In this document: positions 11,847 through 22,048 of the stretch, piece after piece | Position numbering within the stretch: position 1 is the stretch's first letter | How the letters are laid out: each line of letters begins with the position of its first letter | DNA from: Stenocarpella maydis | Taxonomy: Eukaryota; Ascomycota; Sordariomycetes; Diaporthales; Diaporthaceae | Assembly: GCA_002270565.1 (NCBI GenBank) | Contig: NQMI01000032.1 | Location: 125,320 to 189,319, forward strand | DNA: 64,000 nucleotides | Reading direction: 5' to 3' | Program-made: the position numbers and the translations under genes | The notes under the pieces: model-generated | Told to the model about the DNA's origin: nothing | What the model saw: only the letters and a program-made list of their open reading frames with translations | Database searches by the model: none

Positions 11847-12485
11847 TACGGGTCCTGGGCCTGAGGTCCTAATCATTTAGAAAAATACCTTAACCTTCTT
11901 TTATACCTAATTCTAAGTAACTATCTTTTTATAAGAATATTACGAAGGAAATAACAACACAACCTTGTTAATTACTGTACTTTTAATTAAGGATCAATTT
12001 AATGTGAAAAGATGTTTTATATATAAAGAATGTGCTTGGGTGTCCAAGACCAAGGATAAGGCTGACTCCACAGCTCCCATCCCCTTTAGCCCCCCAAACC
12101 ACGCCAATACGTGGCTAGCAATCCCCATTACTACCGTGGCTACCCGAGCATTTAAATGTCTTGGATTTACAAACAGTGCTGGCCAGAAGAAACCTCCGTA
12201 ATAGCGCTGCAGGTCTGTGGGCGAAGCGAAGCCGACTTGAGGTTCAATACAAAAGCTGGTCTGGCCCATGCGCGTCGGGTTTCGTGCAGATGACATCACA
12301 AACCTCGGCGAGGGGTCAACAACTCATCATCCCCCCTTTTGCCCTGCCTCACCTTTGCAGTTTTCAGAAGAACAACTTCTTCTGAGACCAAAAAAAAAAA
12401 AAAAAAAAGGACGGCTCAGCAGCAATCCTCACGCTCTCAGTATCTGTGAGTTCTTCCAAGTCACACTCCATCGGCAACACCCAGC
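11847..12485. other. Intergenic, partly RIP-like; poly-A run at 12391-12408
   Basis: The first 150 bases are AT-rich and include a segment (about 11876-11941) that matches 60973-61033 with mainly C-to-T and G-to-A differences. The rest has normal composition. An 18-base A run lies about 80 bp before the PEBP-like start. I see no supported gene. Confidence 0.5.
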
Positions 12486-13400
12486 ATGATGCACATCTCA
12501 CCAGTCCTGGCGTTGGCCGTCGCGCAGGTGCTGGGAGGCCCCATGGCGGTGCTAGCAGATGACGCACAGCATGTCTTGCTTGATACTCAGGGGCACTCTG
12601 CGAAAGACCTTTGGGACGTAAAATACGAGTGAGCATCCTGAAGAGCCTTGCTTTGATTTGAAGCGCGCTTACACCTGCCAGGCTGAAGAAGGCCGAGATC
12701 ATACCCATTGGTTGGTTCTCCCACGCGACATGTAGCGTTTGAGATGCCATCACTGATATCCCGACACAGTCATGAATGACTTCCTCCCATCTCTCCTCGT
12801 CGGTGTCGAATGGCCTTCAAGCAAGAATGCTGAGCTAGGAAACACCATCAAGCCCAAGAAGCTGCAGGACGAGCCAGCCATCACCCTCACCCGGCCCAAA
12901 TCCACAGAAGAGGCCTGCAGCTCTATTTCCAACGTCAGGTACGCCGTCACCCTGACAGACCCGGACGCCCCGTCCCGCGACGACCCAAGGTGGTCAGAGA
13001 TGTGCCACTGGATCGCGACCGGCCTTGCTACCTCGGACGAGTCAGACTCGTCCTGCTCCTCTTCTCTCACCTTGTCCTTGTCGGACCTCGAGGAAGTCAT
13101 GCCTTACTACCCGCCCGGCCCGCCTGAGAAAACAGGGAAGCATCGATATGTGCTTTTTGTCTTTGCCCCCGCCAATGGAACGACGGACCCGCTTGACCTG
13201 AGGAAGCCCGGGGACCGACAGCACTGGGGTTACGAGTACGAAGGCGAACGTGTTGGCGTGCGCAGGTGGTCTGTAGAGAATGGCTTGGTCCCAGTGGGTA
13301 AGTTCAACCCTGAATCTCTTATATCTCTCTTCATCCTTGTTTCCCATGGCTGACCTCCGCAGCTGCCAACTTTGTGTACTCCCAGAATAAGAAACAGTGA
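12486..13400 (+). CDS. Secreted phosphatidylethanolamine-binding (PEBP/TFS1-like) protein
   Basis: Four exons (12486-12628, 12682-12710, 12770-13297, 13363-13400) give 245 residues. All introns (53, 59, 65 bp) are GT-AG and the joined frame is exact. Residues 1 to about 25 look like a signal peptide ending near Val-Leu-Ala-Asp-Asp. The PEBP core shows Asp-Pro-Asp-Ala-Pro-Ser-Arg followed by Cys-His-Trp-Ile, which forms the anion pocket of the family. Later come His-Arg-Tyr-Val-Leu-Phe-Val-Phe and the C-terminal Ala-Asn-Phe-Val-Tyr block. A Ser- and Asp-rich insert (near residues 145-165) splits the usual pocket region. Yeast relatives inhibit carboxypeptidase Y or bind lipid. A leader peptide suggests this one acts in the vacuole, wall or outside. 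It is convergent with the GT90 gene downstream. Confidence 0.85.
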
Positions 13401-13712
13401 GGGTGGCCTTGAGTGAGGGGTCGAAGAATAGACGACGTCATATCTGACTACTGTCACCTGAATACTCTTGCTGCAAATTCTTCCTCCCCATTCATATGTT
13501 TGCTCGTCCGGATGCTGTCTCTATGGTATCTAGGTATATTTGTGGCACTCTGCAATGGATCGTTATCTTGACAACGGGCTTCTGTATGTAAACCTCACGG
13601 GCATGAGCAACGCGGATTGGGACTGCCATAAGGCATATATCCAAGACAACTGATAATAGCTTCCAGTGAACGGGAAGCGGAGAATCGCACACACCATGCA
13701 ACACGAGATTAT
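13401..13712. other. Short convergent intergenic region
   Basis: This 312-bp spacer holds the 3' ends of the PEBP-like gene and the GT90 gene. I see no further feature in it. Confidence 0.5.
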
Positions 13713-16700
13713 CTACGGATCGTAACCGAGCTCTTCACGCTTATCATCCACCAGTCTGCCCCACTCGAGTAACATCCTAAACATGTAGATCTGCATGTCC
13801 TCTTTTCTTAACGCCTTCGCTGCCCACCTATGTCCCTCGATTGCGATTTTTTGGGCCAGGGGCACTTCTGAATTTTTATTTTTGACCATCAATTCCCTAC
13901 TCACAAGCCACACAACTTCCCAGAGCCCGCTCAAGCTCACGTCCAACGGCACGAAATGTTTCCACGGATGAATCCTCTCATCTAGCCACGTGCGGAAAAT
14001 GGTTGCTCGATACGCAGTGCTCTTGCTCCACAGAAAGGCCAAGAATCGCCCTGAAAATCCCGTCCCGTCGACATCGATGAGATGGCGGTATGTCCAGTGG
14101 TCTTGAAACTCTGTTTTGGGGCCAGCCAGCGCATGACTGTGGCCGTAAAAGGTGGATGTCATGCTCTGGCATGCGGTCGCTTCACACCGGGTAAACTTAC
14201 CAGAAAAGGCGATATCGACGGCTGGAGCATCGGGTCGGCTCCAACGGGGGGATGATGACAAGCCCAGTCGAGCACCTTTTCCGAGGTTTGCGAGCCGGGC
14301 CCGTAGGAAAGCAGGCCACTTGTGCCCTTCGGCCCAGCCGTCCGAGCTCGACCCCCGCCAAAAGACCGTGTCGCTCTTGTTTTGCCATTCCATGTCTGCC
14401 GCCTCGTCCACAACGACCTTGCCGGCAAAGTGCCAGGGACTCGGCACCAGAATATCGTTGAACCCGCTCACTCGAGCCTGGCTGAAAATGGGCACTGCAT
14501 GTTGTGTTATAGCGGGCCCCTGCCGCCTGGCCCCCCCGGGGAGACTAAAAACCCAGAAAAATGTGCCAAATCGGGGCGGTCGCATAGATGCGGTGTAGCG
14601 GCGATGATACCACCCCGAGCTTCAGGCATGGCCCGGGTTCCATCAGACCATCGATGCCGCAGGGCAGCAGAGTCAGCAGGACAAGTCGGCGCGACGTACT
14701 CGTCAAACATTCCTAATGTGGGCTGCTGTTTGCTAAAGTATTCCGAGCGAGGGGCATGGCCAGGCTCGACAAATACTTTCTCATCCCACGGCGGATGAGC
14801 TGCTTGGCTGAACCGCCCAAGCAACTGCTGGTCTGCCTCGGCGGATTTCGATGCGGAAGCGAGGACACGCAAAGACTTTTCTCCGTCCCTTGTAAGCTCG
14901 GCAAGGCTGTCACTGGGTATCGCGACACGGCACTCGTCGTCCAGGTTAAACGCGAGGTCCATGTCGGGGAGCTTTGCGGCAAACGGCGCAATCATATCCC
15001 TCCACGCCTCCAACATCCAGAAATGCGTCGGCGGAGAGTCTGGGCCCAGCTCCACATGGCCGCTGCGTATACGGAGCCGGCCGATACCCAGCTCCTTTTG
15101 CGCGAGGAGGTGGCTCGTCCTCGCGCGCAGCTCTGCGGGTGTCAGGCCCCAAAAGGGCCGCAGGTCACTGTCAATCTGGTCGAAGATGTCGATGACGGGC
15201 GAGTTGTGCGCGAGGGCAAAGGCGACCCACTGGTCGAATGTCGGAGGAGGGGCCAGGTTATAGCGTTTGCGGTACGCGGCGGCTGCCTCGCGGGCGTTTT
15301 TGCTTGCACCGGCGTGTCTGATCCAGTCGCGCGATGCCTGCTGGCCATTTTGCACAACCACAAGGGCATCTCTCGGCTGCGGCACGACCGCACGGGTATA
15401 ATTGGCGCAAAGCAGGAGAGTGAGGATGGCAAGGCACACGGTCAAGCGCCTTTTATGCCGTGGTTTCTCTGCAGCCGAGAGCCCGGACACCTCGGTATCG
15501 AGGCGAACCGTGTGTTGTGACAAGACAGCTAAGCAGACGACAGCCAGTATGCCTGAAAGTATTGCCCGAGAGGAGAAAGGATGTACGTCGCCATATCCGG
15601 TAATGGGTTGAAAGTTATGATGCGTTGCTTTCAATGCAGCAACGCCCACTAGGGCCAGTGTGGTTGGAGCCAGGTAGGCCAGGAGATATAGTCCAGACAG
15701 GAGGACACCCGTGACCAAAAGGCTATCAAGAACCAAGTCTTGGACAACAAGACGTCGAAACGCGGCGGCTGCTGTTATCTCCCTTAAGCTCCACGTCGAA
15801 AACAGCGAGGTGACGGCCAGGAAGAACAGCATAGCCAGGGAAGCCATAATACAGTCCAGGGCCAGGCGGTGACCTCTGTGCATCTCGGGCGTCGGCCCAG
15901 GCTCCTGTTCAGGTTGGTGCTTCCTACTTCTTCGTCGACCCGCGAGAAACAGCGCACTAGCATCGATGCCTCGTACCAAGAGCTGGGCAAGGCCTGCTGC
16001 AGGCCAAATTGTGCCGGTGGGACAGACGAGCCCAATATTCATCTGCGTGGTGAGGGTGACGAGGTGGTCTGCCAGGACTGCCCAGGAAATGGCAAGGGCG
16101 ATGTGGCGAGTAGGGAATCGCTGTCTAACTTTCCTCTGCTTCTCATTAATCGTACTGAGTTGAGACCATAGCGCCTGGGGTGAGCTCTGCGATCTTTCGG
16201 GGGTCGCTGGTGTATAGTCGTGATTTCTGGGCCACGCCCAATCCGCCATAATAATTACTGCGGGAAGGAATGAGATCTGGTTCATCGAAGTTCAGCATGG
16301 GAGCTCTGTACGTTCCCTCTTGCACGAAGCTGGCAGCCTCTTTGCCCTTGTCCGTAGCTAAGGGGTGTCGAATACTTACAAGACCTCCCTGGGCAGTGCA
16401 CTGTGTCCACCAGAGAGAATATCGAAAAAGAAAGGCTCTGGAAATAAGAGCTATTGGTACGGCCAAAGTATAAAATACTTCGCTAATGGGGCGCCTCTGA
16501 ACGATCTCTCGCAAACATCCCACACTAGAAACCCGCTCTACAGGGTTGCACCTCATATAGAGAAGAAGACCGATGCCGGTCCATAGTAAAGTCAATGCGG
16601 ACAGGATAACAGGCCGTTCTGTGGACACATTGTAAACATGCTAAGAAAATATCACCTAATATGCATGGATAGGCCAAACTCACCCAGAGACGCGCTTGTG

Positions 16701-16879
16701 GAGCGCCGAAATGAGGTCAAAAGAAGCCCCAGGATGAACATGCTAGAGTCCGCTTCAGTCATGCCCGGCCTGTTCCGTAGCTTTATAAACAGAGGATCGA
16801 CTGACCACAGTGCAGCCGACTGCCTATTCATGTTAGATATGATGGCCGTCATGAAGTCGAGTGGATTTCCAGCCATCAT
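13713..16879 (-). pseudogene. GT90 (CAP10-type) glycosyltransferase with N-terminal membrane domain, frame break at 14531-14537
   Basis: The start is an ATG at 16879. Exon 1 is 16684-16879, exon 2 is 16380-16618, and exon 3 probably begins at 16276 (acceptor CCAG, weakly supported; other in-phase sites lie at 16186 and 16174). The N-terminal 450 residues hold about eight hydrophobic segments. The C-terminal half is a CAP10/GT90 catalytic domain with Phe-Trp-Arg-Gly-Ser-Ser, Asp-Ile-Ala-Phe-Ser-Gly and the His-Leu-Ile-Asp-Val-Asp-Gly-Thr-Gly-Phe-Ser-Gly-Arg block that binds the sugar nucleotide. Family members transfer xylose or related sugars in the Golgi. At C7 (14531-14537) the frame changes: adding one base joins Val-Ser-Pro-Gly-Gly to the downstream Phe-Ser-Gln-Ala-Arg part and gives about 999 residues. 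This is either a real null or an assembly error. Function is by family only. Confidence 0.8.
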
Positions 16880-17405
16880 TCGGGAGCGACGGAATCAACA
16901 GCAGCATTCAAACAACAATTTCCCGCCAAACCAAAATAAAGAATATAATTATCACGAAAGAATCTCGCAGCTTAGACCGATTGCGCGGTAGTAAATAGGA
17001 CCAGAAACGTTCATCCATGCTGCGTAACTAATTGGGACTGAGACATGTCGGCTGTACGGTGCTGTGGTTGGATCGCTCGCAAACCCGATATACTCGTGGC
17101 TTCTCTAGAGCAACTGTCCAGCTGACTTTTTTTGGAGACCCTGCCTCGCAAAGAGTGTCTCTATTCCCTGAGATGTACCCATTTGGTATGCTAATAATCT
17201 CTGCCAGGTGTATAAACCTTGGTAAATCTCAAAGCTGGCTTTGACTCGTCTTTACCACAATCACCCCCGCAGCATGCTGTGATATTCGGGCAATATGTGG
17301 GATCAGAGGCTATGTGAACTTTCAATTCACTGGTGTTTTGTACACCGGAGTAAATATACGTAATAATCTTCTTATTCCCTGAAGCCTAAGGGACAAGTGA
17401 CACAG

Positions 17406-17480
17406 GTCTGTTGAAGACGATTTTGTGTCACTTTCCTATCCGGTCTACAGTCTGTTGAAGATGGCTTGTGTCACTCTCTC
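17406..17480. repeat. Two-copy direct repeat, spacing about 44 bp
   Basis: Two copies of a roughly 30-bp sequence beginning GTCTGTTGAAGA and containing TGTGTCACT lie about 44 bp apart. They differ at a few bases. No coding role is seen. Confidence 0.7.
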
Positions 17481-17786
17481 GTTGAATCCGTTGGAGCTCC
17501 AAGGATCGCCAGCTCTACCTAGTTCTTGAATTGTAGTAACTGCGCCGTTCAAACCAAGGTGACCCTGGTTTCTTAAGTCCCAACTTGCACTACCAGTAGG
17601 GCCCCGGGAGGGGCTTTCCAGGTGGTATTGTGTTTGTATCAATAGGCAACGAGGAAATAACAGAATTTTGGCAAGAAGAGTTGAGTTTGATTGCTTGGAC
17701 CCATTTTGCGTTCGGTCTACAGCATAGGACAACTCGATATGAGCGCAGCGGCTTCGCTACCCTCGACGTCTACCTGTGAAAGAAAT

Positions 17787-17866
17787 ATACCATATAAAGG
17801 CTTGGCCAGACTATGGATTAAGCGCTCGCCTTTCCTACGTAGTCGGGTCAAGCCTTTATATAGTAT
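17787..17866. repeat. Imperfect inverted repeat, 25-bp arms and 30-bp loop
   Basis: The left arm is 17787-17811 and the right arm 17842-17866. They pair at 22 of 25 positions around the core TATAAAGGCTTG. The loop holds a different sequence. It could form a hairpin, be the remains of a small inverted-repeat transposon, or be paired TATA-like sites facing opposite ways. No target duplication was seen. Confidence 0.8.
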
Positions 17867-18067
17867 AATCCTTCCACACTATCATGCCATTCCATTGAAG
17901 ATAGCCGCTTATTCTCGTGAAATTTAGATGGCCAACCATCTAAACAACGAGGCCGGCTGCAGGTGCCTTGAGTATTTTGTGGCTTGCGTACCGGAAAAGG
18001 CATCCAAAACTCTTTCGCCATCATCCATGCTGTAAAAGCCACTGCACAGTGCAAAGCCGTTCAGGGG

Positions 18068-18646
18068 TCAAACCCCTCCACATGTCTCGCCCCCCTCGAC
18101 ACCCGTCAGCCACCCGACCCGGCGCTCGATGAAGCATTCAGTCCAAGGTCTCGGCTTGCTCTCAGCCATGTTGGAGTCATCGACGGTCCCGATGCGCAGG
18201 ATGCTCGTGTCGGGGTAACCCGATGGCACGCGGCACATGAGGGTGCCACAGGTCGAGCAGAAGTTTTGTCATCTTGTTGCCCGAGGAGACGGTCTTGGCC
18301 TGGCCCCAGCTACTGAGGCTCTCCCGGCCCCGGAGGTGCTTCAGATACTTGTCATGGGTGGTGAAGTTGGATGCAAACATGGAGGCCGTTACCTTTCGGC
18401 AGTCTGCGCAGTTACACACGAAGGTGTTGATGAGGCCTGGACCTTGGATGGGCTGTGGCGGTGCCAGATATGCGCTACATGGGCTAAAGCTCGCGGTAAC
18501 TCCACGGAACTGCCTGCCAGGGGTGGGCTCACAAATGATAGCTGGACAGCGCCACAGAAACAGGTAGCCGTTGCTTCGTCCTCAGTCGACCAGCCATCTT
18601 TAGCAACAGACAGCGGAAAGTTGGGCTTGGATTGATCAGTTGCCAT
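18068..18646 (-). pseudogene. GFA/CENP-V-family zinc protein, extra base in A4 run at 18264-18267
   Basis: Exon 1 (18533-18646) encodes 38 residues ending Cys-Phe-Cys-Gly-Ala-Val. An 80-bp intron (18453-18532, GTGAGC...CACAG) joins it in phase to exon 2, which gives Cys-Asn-Cys-Ala-Asp-Cys-Arg-Lys. These Cys sets and the later Phe-Cys-Ser-Thr-Cys-Gly-Thr-Leu-Met are the zinc ligands of the GFA fold, found in glutathione-dependent formaldehyde-activating enzyme and its many fungal relatives, whose true substrates are mostly unknown. Between Ser-Gly-Asn-Lys-Met-Thr and Phe-Cys-Ser the frame shifts. Reading AAA instead of AAAA at 18264-18267 restores it and gives 165 residues ending at 18068. 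The break may be a sequencing error, since the downstream frame is perfectly conserved to the stop. Confidence 0.85.
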
Positions 18647-19625
18647 TGTTCAAGTAGACGATCTTATTCTGAGAAACCGAGATATTTCGCAGCAGGTTTG
18701 AAGTTGTATACGCCAAGTTCCGAGTCTCATTGAGAGGGTGAGTTCTCTTTACATCTACATCTTGGGCCTCAAAGGCTAGAGGTACCTAGCAAGCCAGCCT
18801 CGGCGTTCATGATCAATGCAGTGAAGCCCGTAGATGTTGATTACGCACACCGGAGCATGCCAGACGAGGCTCCAGATGTTTGGGAGTGCAAGGTTGGCGC
18901 TTCTATTTTCCGTAGCCAATATGCAAATGCTCGCAACGGCCCAACCTCCAACCGGTGGCAGTTCTCACTTCCACCAGCCGGCGACCTCCAGGGAGGAAAA
19001 AACATGATTTTATGGCTCTATTGGATAAATAATCAGTGCTTGTGAAAAGTAGGGCTCGAAAATGTCCATCGGTCTCGGTTCATCATAGTGCCAAGGTAGG
19101 CAAAGAGATGCATCACGTCAGGAGGTCTCACATGCAGAACCGGTGTGCAGCTAGGCCCATCACCCTAGCCTTGCTCTGCGGACCTGGCTGTGTTACATGA
19201 CAGCTGCGTTTATACCTGGGTATCCCGGGGACACTCAATGTCCATCCTATAATCTATCATGTGAGGATCGCTGACAGGTCGTATCTAGGCACAAGTGTGC
19301 TGGATCAACGGCATCCTGTGGATGAGACATATTGGAGTAATATAAGGGCTTCCAGATGCAAAATGTGAAATGTGAACTCGGACAGCATCAGCTGAGGCAA
19401 CGCTGGACTGTGCCATTGCAGAATATGGGGTTGTACAGAGTACTGGCGGCCGTGGACATGGCCCACAAGCCCCTTTCTTGCTGTTTTTCTTGCTGTAATC
19501 TACGCAGGCACTCTTGATAGTTAGCACAGCCGCTGATGGGCATGTTGCCAATCTGGTTTATAGTACATGAACAGCCAACACCTAATGCCTCCAACCCCCC
19601 CATGATGGCCCACTACGGCAAGGTA
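18647..19625. other. Intergenic, nothing recognised
   Basis: This stretch of nearly 1 kb lies between two minus-strand genes. Only short ORFs occur, without family resemblance. It should hold the promoter of the GFA-family gene near its left end. Confidence 0.5.
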
Positions 19626-20808
19626 TCACGAGGGAGACCTCACCCCTTGTTCCCCGGCCCCGACAGACGGAGCCCTCCAGATCTCCCTCATCCTGCTGTA
19701 CGCGCCGGCGGTCCTGGCCAGCGCCTCGCGCATCCGCGAGATCTGCCGCAGGTGCGCGCCCTCGCGGGCCCTGAGCGCGCTGATCTCGCCCAGCTGCTCG
19801 CCGACCTGCGCGCCCAGCGCGTCGCGCTCCGCCTCCGCCGCGTCGAGCTCGCCCCTGGCCCGCCTGTGCCCCCGCGCCGCCGCGTCCCTCTGCTCCGAGA
19901 GCCGGGCGTTCTCGCCGCGCAGCCGCTCGCTCCTGTCCCTCAGCGCCCTGTTCTTGTCGCGGAGCTGGTTGTACCTGGCGGTCAGGCCCTGGAGCGCCTG
20001 CACGAGGTCCCCGGGCGCGGTCTGGCCGGCGGTGGTGCCGCGGATGGGAGACGGTGGCACCTGGGGCAGGGGTGGGATGACGGGGGAGGTGGTGGTAGGC
20101 CGGGCTCGGGGTTGTGTCCGAGGGACTCTGGCCGTCTGCTCTGGAAGCGGCTTCAAGCTCTGACGACCAGGCAGGCTGGATGAGGCCCCGGTGGGCAGGT
20201 ACTCGGGCGCCGGGCCTGTCGTGATAGAGCTGCGTGGCTGGGGCTGGGCCTGCTGGGCCTGCTGGGCCTGCTGGGNNNNNNNNNNNCGACGCTCTTCCGA
20301 TCTGACTCTGGCCGTCTGCTCTGGAAGCGGCTTCAAGCTCTGACGACCAGGCAGGCTGGATGAGGCCCCGGTGGGCAGGTACTCGGGCGCCGGGCCTGTC
20401 GTGATAGAGCTGCGTGGCTGGGGCTGGGCCTGCTGGGCCTGCTGGGCCTGCTGGGCCTGCTGGGACTTCCGGCGAGTCCAGGTCCTGATGATATTCCGCC
20501 ACTGCGCAACAACTGCCTTGACCTTTTCTTCGCTGTCGCTACCCCCCGAATGCAGTGGACAGAGCATCACCTCCGCCAGGTACGTCAGCTCCTTTTTGTC
20601 GTCTCTTGCGACCACGCTGGGGTCCTCAGCAGACATCATGTCGAGCAACAAGGTGACCGACCTTCTCGCTCGGCTGCTGGCTCACGACGTTCTCGCATCG
20701 CCGGATCCTCCTCGTGAGAGTCGGACAAGACCACCTGGCTGTGATGGGGTTCGCGAGCTGGAGGACGTGGGCCGCATCCCAGCCCTCCAGCTCAGTGGTG
20801 GACGCCAT
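19626..20808 (-). CDS. Coiled-coil protein with Gln-Ala repeat, disrupted by an assembly artefact
   Basis: Exon 1 (20735-20808, starting Met-Ala-Ser-Thr-Thr-Glu-Leu-Glu-Gly-Trp) joins across a 58-bp intron to exon 2 (19626-20676). The protein has a short N-terminal helical region with Leu-Cys-Pro-Leu-His, a Gln-Gln-Ala tract coded by a 9-bp repeat, a Pro- and Thr-rich linker, and a C-terminal coiled coil of about 110 residues rich in Arg, Glu, Ala and Leu. The exon contains 11 Ns, adapter bases and a copied 152-bp block. Removing the 180 bases 20124-20303 keeps the frame and gives about 314 residues. I do not recognise a family. The N-terminal part resembles conserved fungal proteins of unknown role. 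The 5' donor (GTGGTC) is weak, so exon 1 is less certain. Confidence 0.65.
20124..20455. other. Assembly artefact: N gap, Illumina adapter and duplicated flank
   Basis: An identical 152-bp block occurs at 20124-20275 and 20304-20455. Between the copies are 11 Ns (20276-20286) and CGACGCTCTTCCGATCT (20287-20303), the 3' end of a standard Illumina sequencing adapter. The right-hand contig evidently overlaps the left one and was not merged because it began with untrimmed adapter. Confidence 0.97.
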
Positions 20809-22048
20809 GGTTGAAGAATATGAGGTCATGCCCGACAAGCTCTGACTGGAGAAGGCTGCGGATCAGGGAGGATGATGATGTGGATTTTTCGCGTGGGTTA
20901 TGGCCGGGGCCAAGAGGCCATTAACTAACCCTCGCAGCGAGGCTTCGGACCAGGGCACTAACGTGAACTATGTCGAAGGAATTTCATTCTGGGCTCACCG
21001 GAAAATTCATTCAAGATGCTACTGCTGCGTCAAGTGAGCCAAAGCCTGAGGCAGGGAGCCACAAACACGCGGCGAATGCTCCTTGGCCCTGTCGTGCCCG
21101 GAGAGACCGCATACCTATTCTGAGATGGTGTCTCGGTCCTAGTTCCACTATCTCAATAAAGTAATTAGGAGTCTTGGAGGCTTTCTTTGTTCTGTTTCTG
21201 CGGGGCAAAAAACATTTATTTCATCATGCAGGAACACTTCTTTCTTAGACACCCTTCTGGAGCGTATTCTCCTCTGGATAGCCTCCCGTGAGATAAGTTG
21301 TACTTAGACACCGCAACATTCCATCTAGGACAAGTGAGTAGGCCAATCCGACATCTCTTATGGATTTCTTCAATACGACGTAACGTATATAATGGCAAAG
21401 TACAGAATCTTAATACCAGTATCCAGACGGCTCCGCGGATACTCTTCAATGTTCAGACAGCGCGCTGTGGCACCTCTCTGCCCAAGTTCGGTTTGGCCGG
21501 CCAGTAGTCTCACTGAAGTCCGATATCCACGGAGGAATTCTGCATCACAGCAATTCAAATTGATGCAGGTGCCCAAGTGGCGGTCACCCCTAGCAGTTAC
21601 ATTTTGCTCACACCAGCCACAAACTCCGAATTGATTCATGTGGTGACAGCCGTCTCAGTGGGGTTACTGCAGGAGACAAAAGAAGAGTGTCAACGCCGCA
21701 GGGGTCGTCACATGCGGAGCAAGGTCTCAATGTCTCACTTTTTGAAGAGGCACACGTCACGGAGGCAAACACGTACACGCCAGACGCAGCAGTGGGCACA
21801 CACATCCAGGGCGATCCGGGGCGTAAAGTCGTTTTCCATGTTTCCCCATCTGTCCATCGCGCCTTGCTTAACAACAGAGCCTAATAGCCAAGAGCAAAAT
21901 GAAAACAAAGGCACCACACTGCGCAATGCAAGCCTCTCATCATCAAGTCGTCACAAGTAGTATACACAAATACAAATCGAGAAAACAATGGAAATAAATC
22001 CACGTCCCTGACAACAAGTCATCAGCCTACGCCGCAACCCGCTCCCAC
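20809..22048. other. Intergenic, nothing recognised
   Basis: About 1.2 kb of normal composition. It should hold the promoter of the coiled-coil gene and the 3' region of the secreted protein gene. ORFs are short and without resemblance to known families. Confidence 0.5.

Larger units (their letters stand above)
16880..18067. other. Intergenic with a 25-bp inverted repeat and a 30-bp direct repeat
   Basis: No gene is supported in this 1.2 kb. It contains a direct repeat (near 17406-17436 and 17450-17480) and an imperfect palindrome (17787-17866). Short ORFs here show no recognisable family, and opposite-strand frames are equally open. Confidence 0.5.

Noticed and set aside
16146..16628. Separate 160-residue membrane protein
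   Set aside because: Its conserved part is exon 2 of the GT90 gene; the rest is intron read-through.
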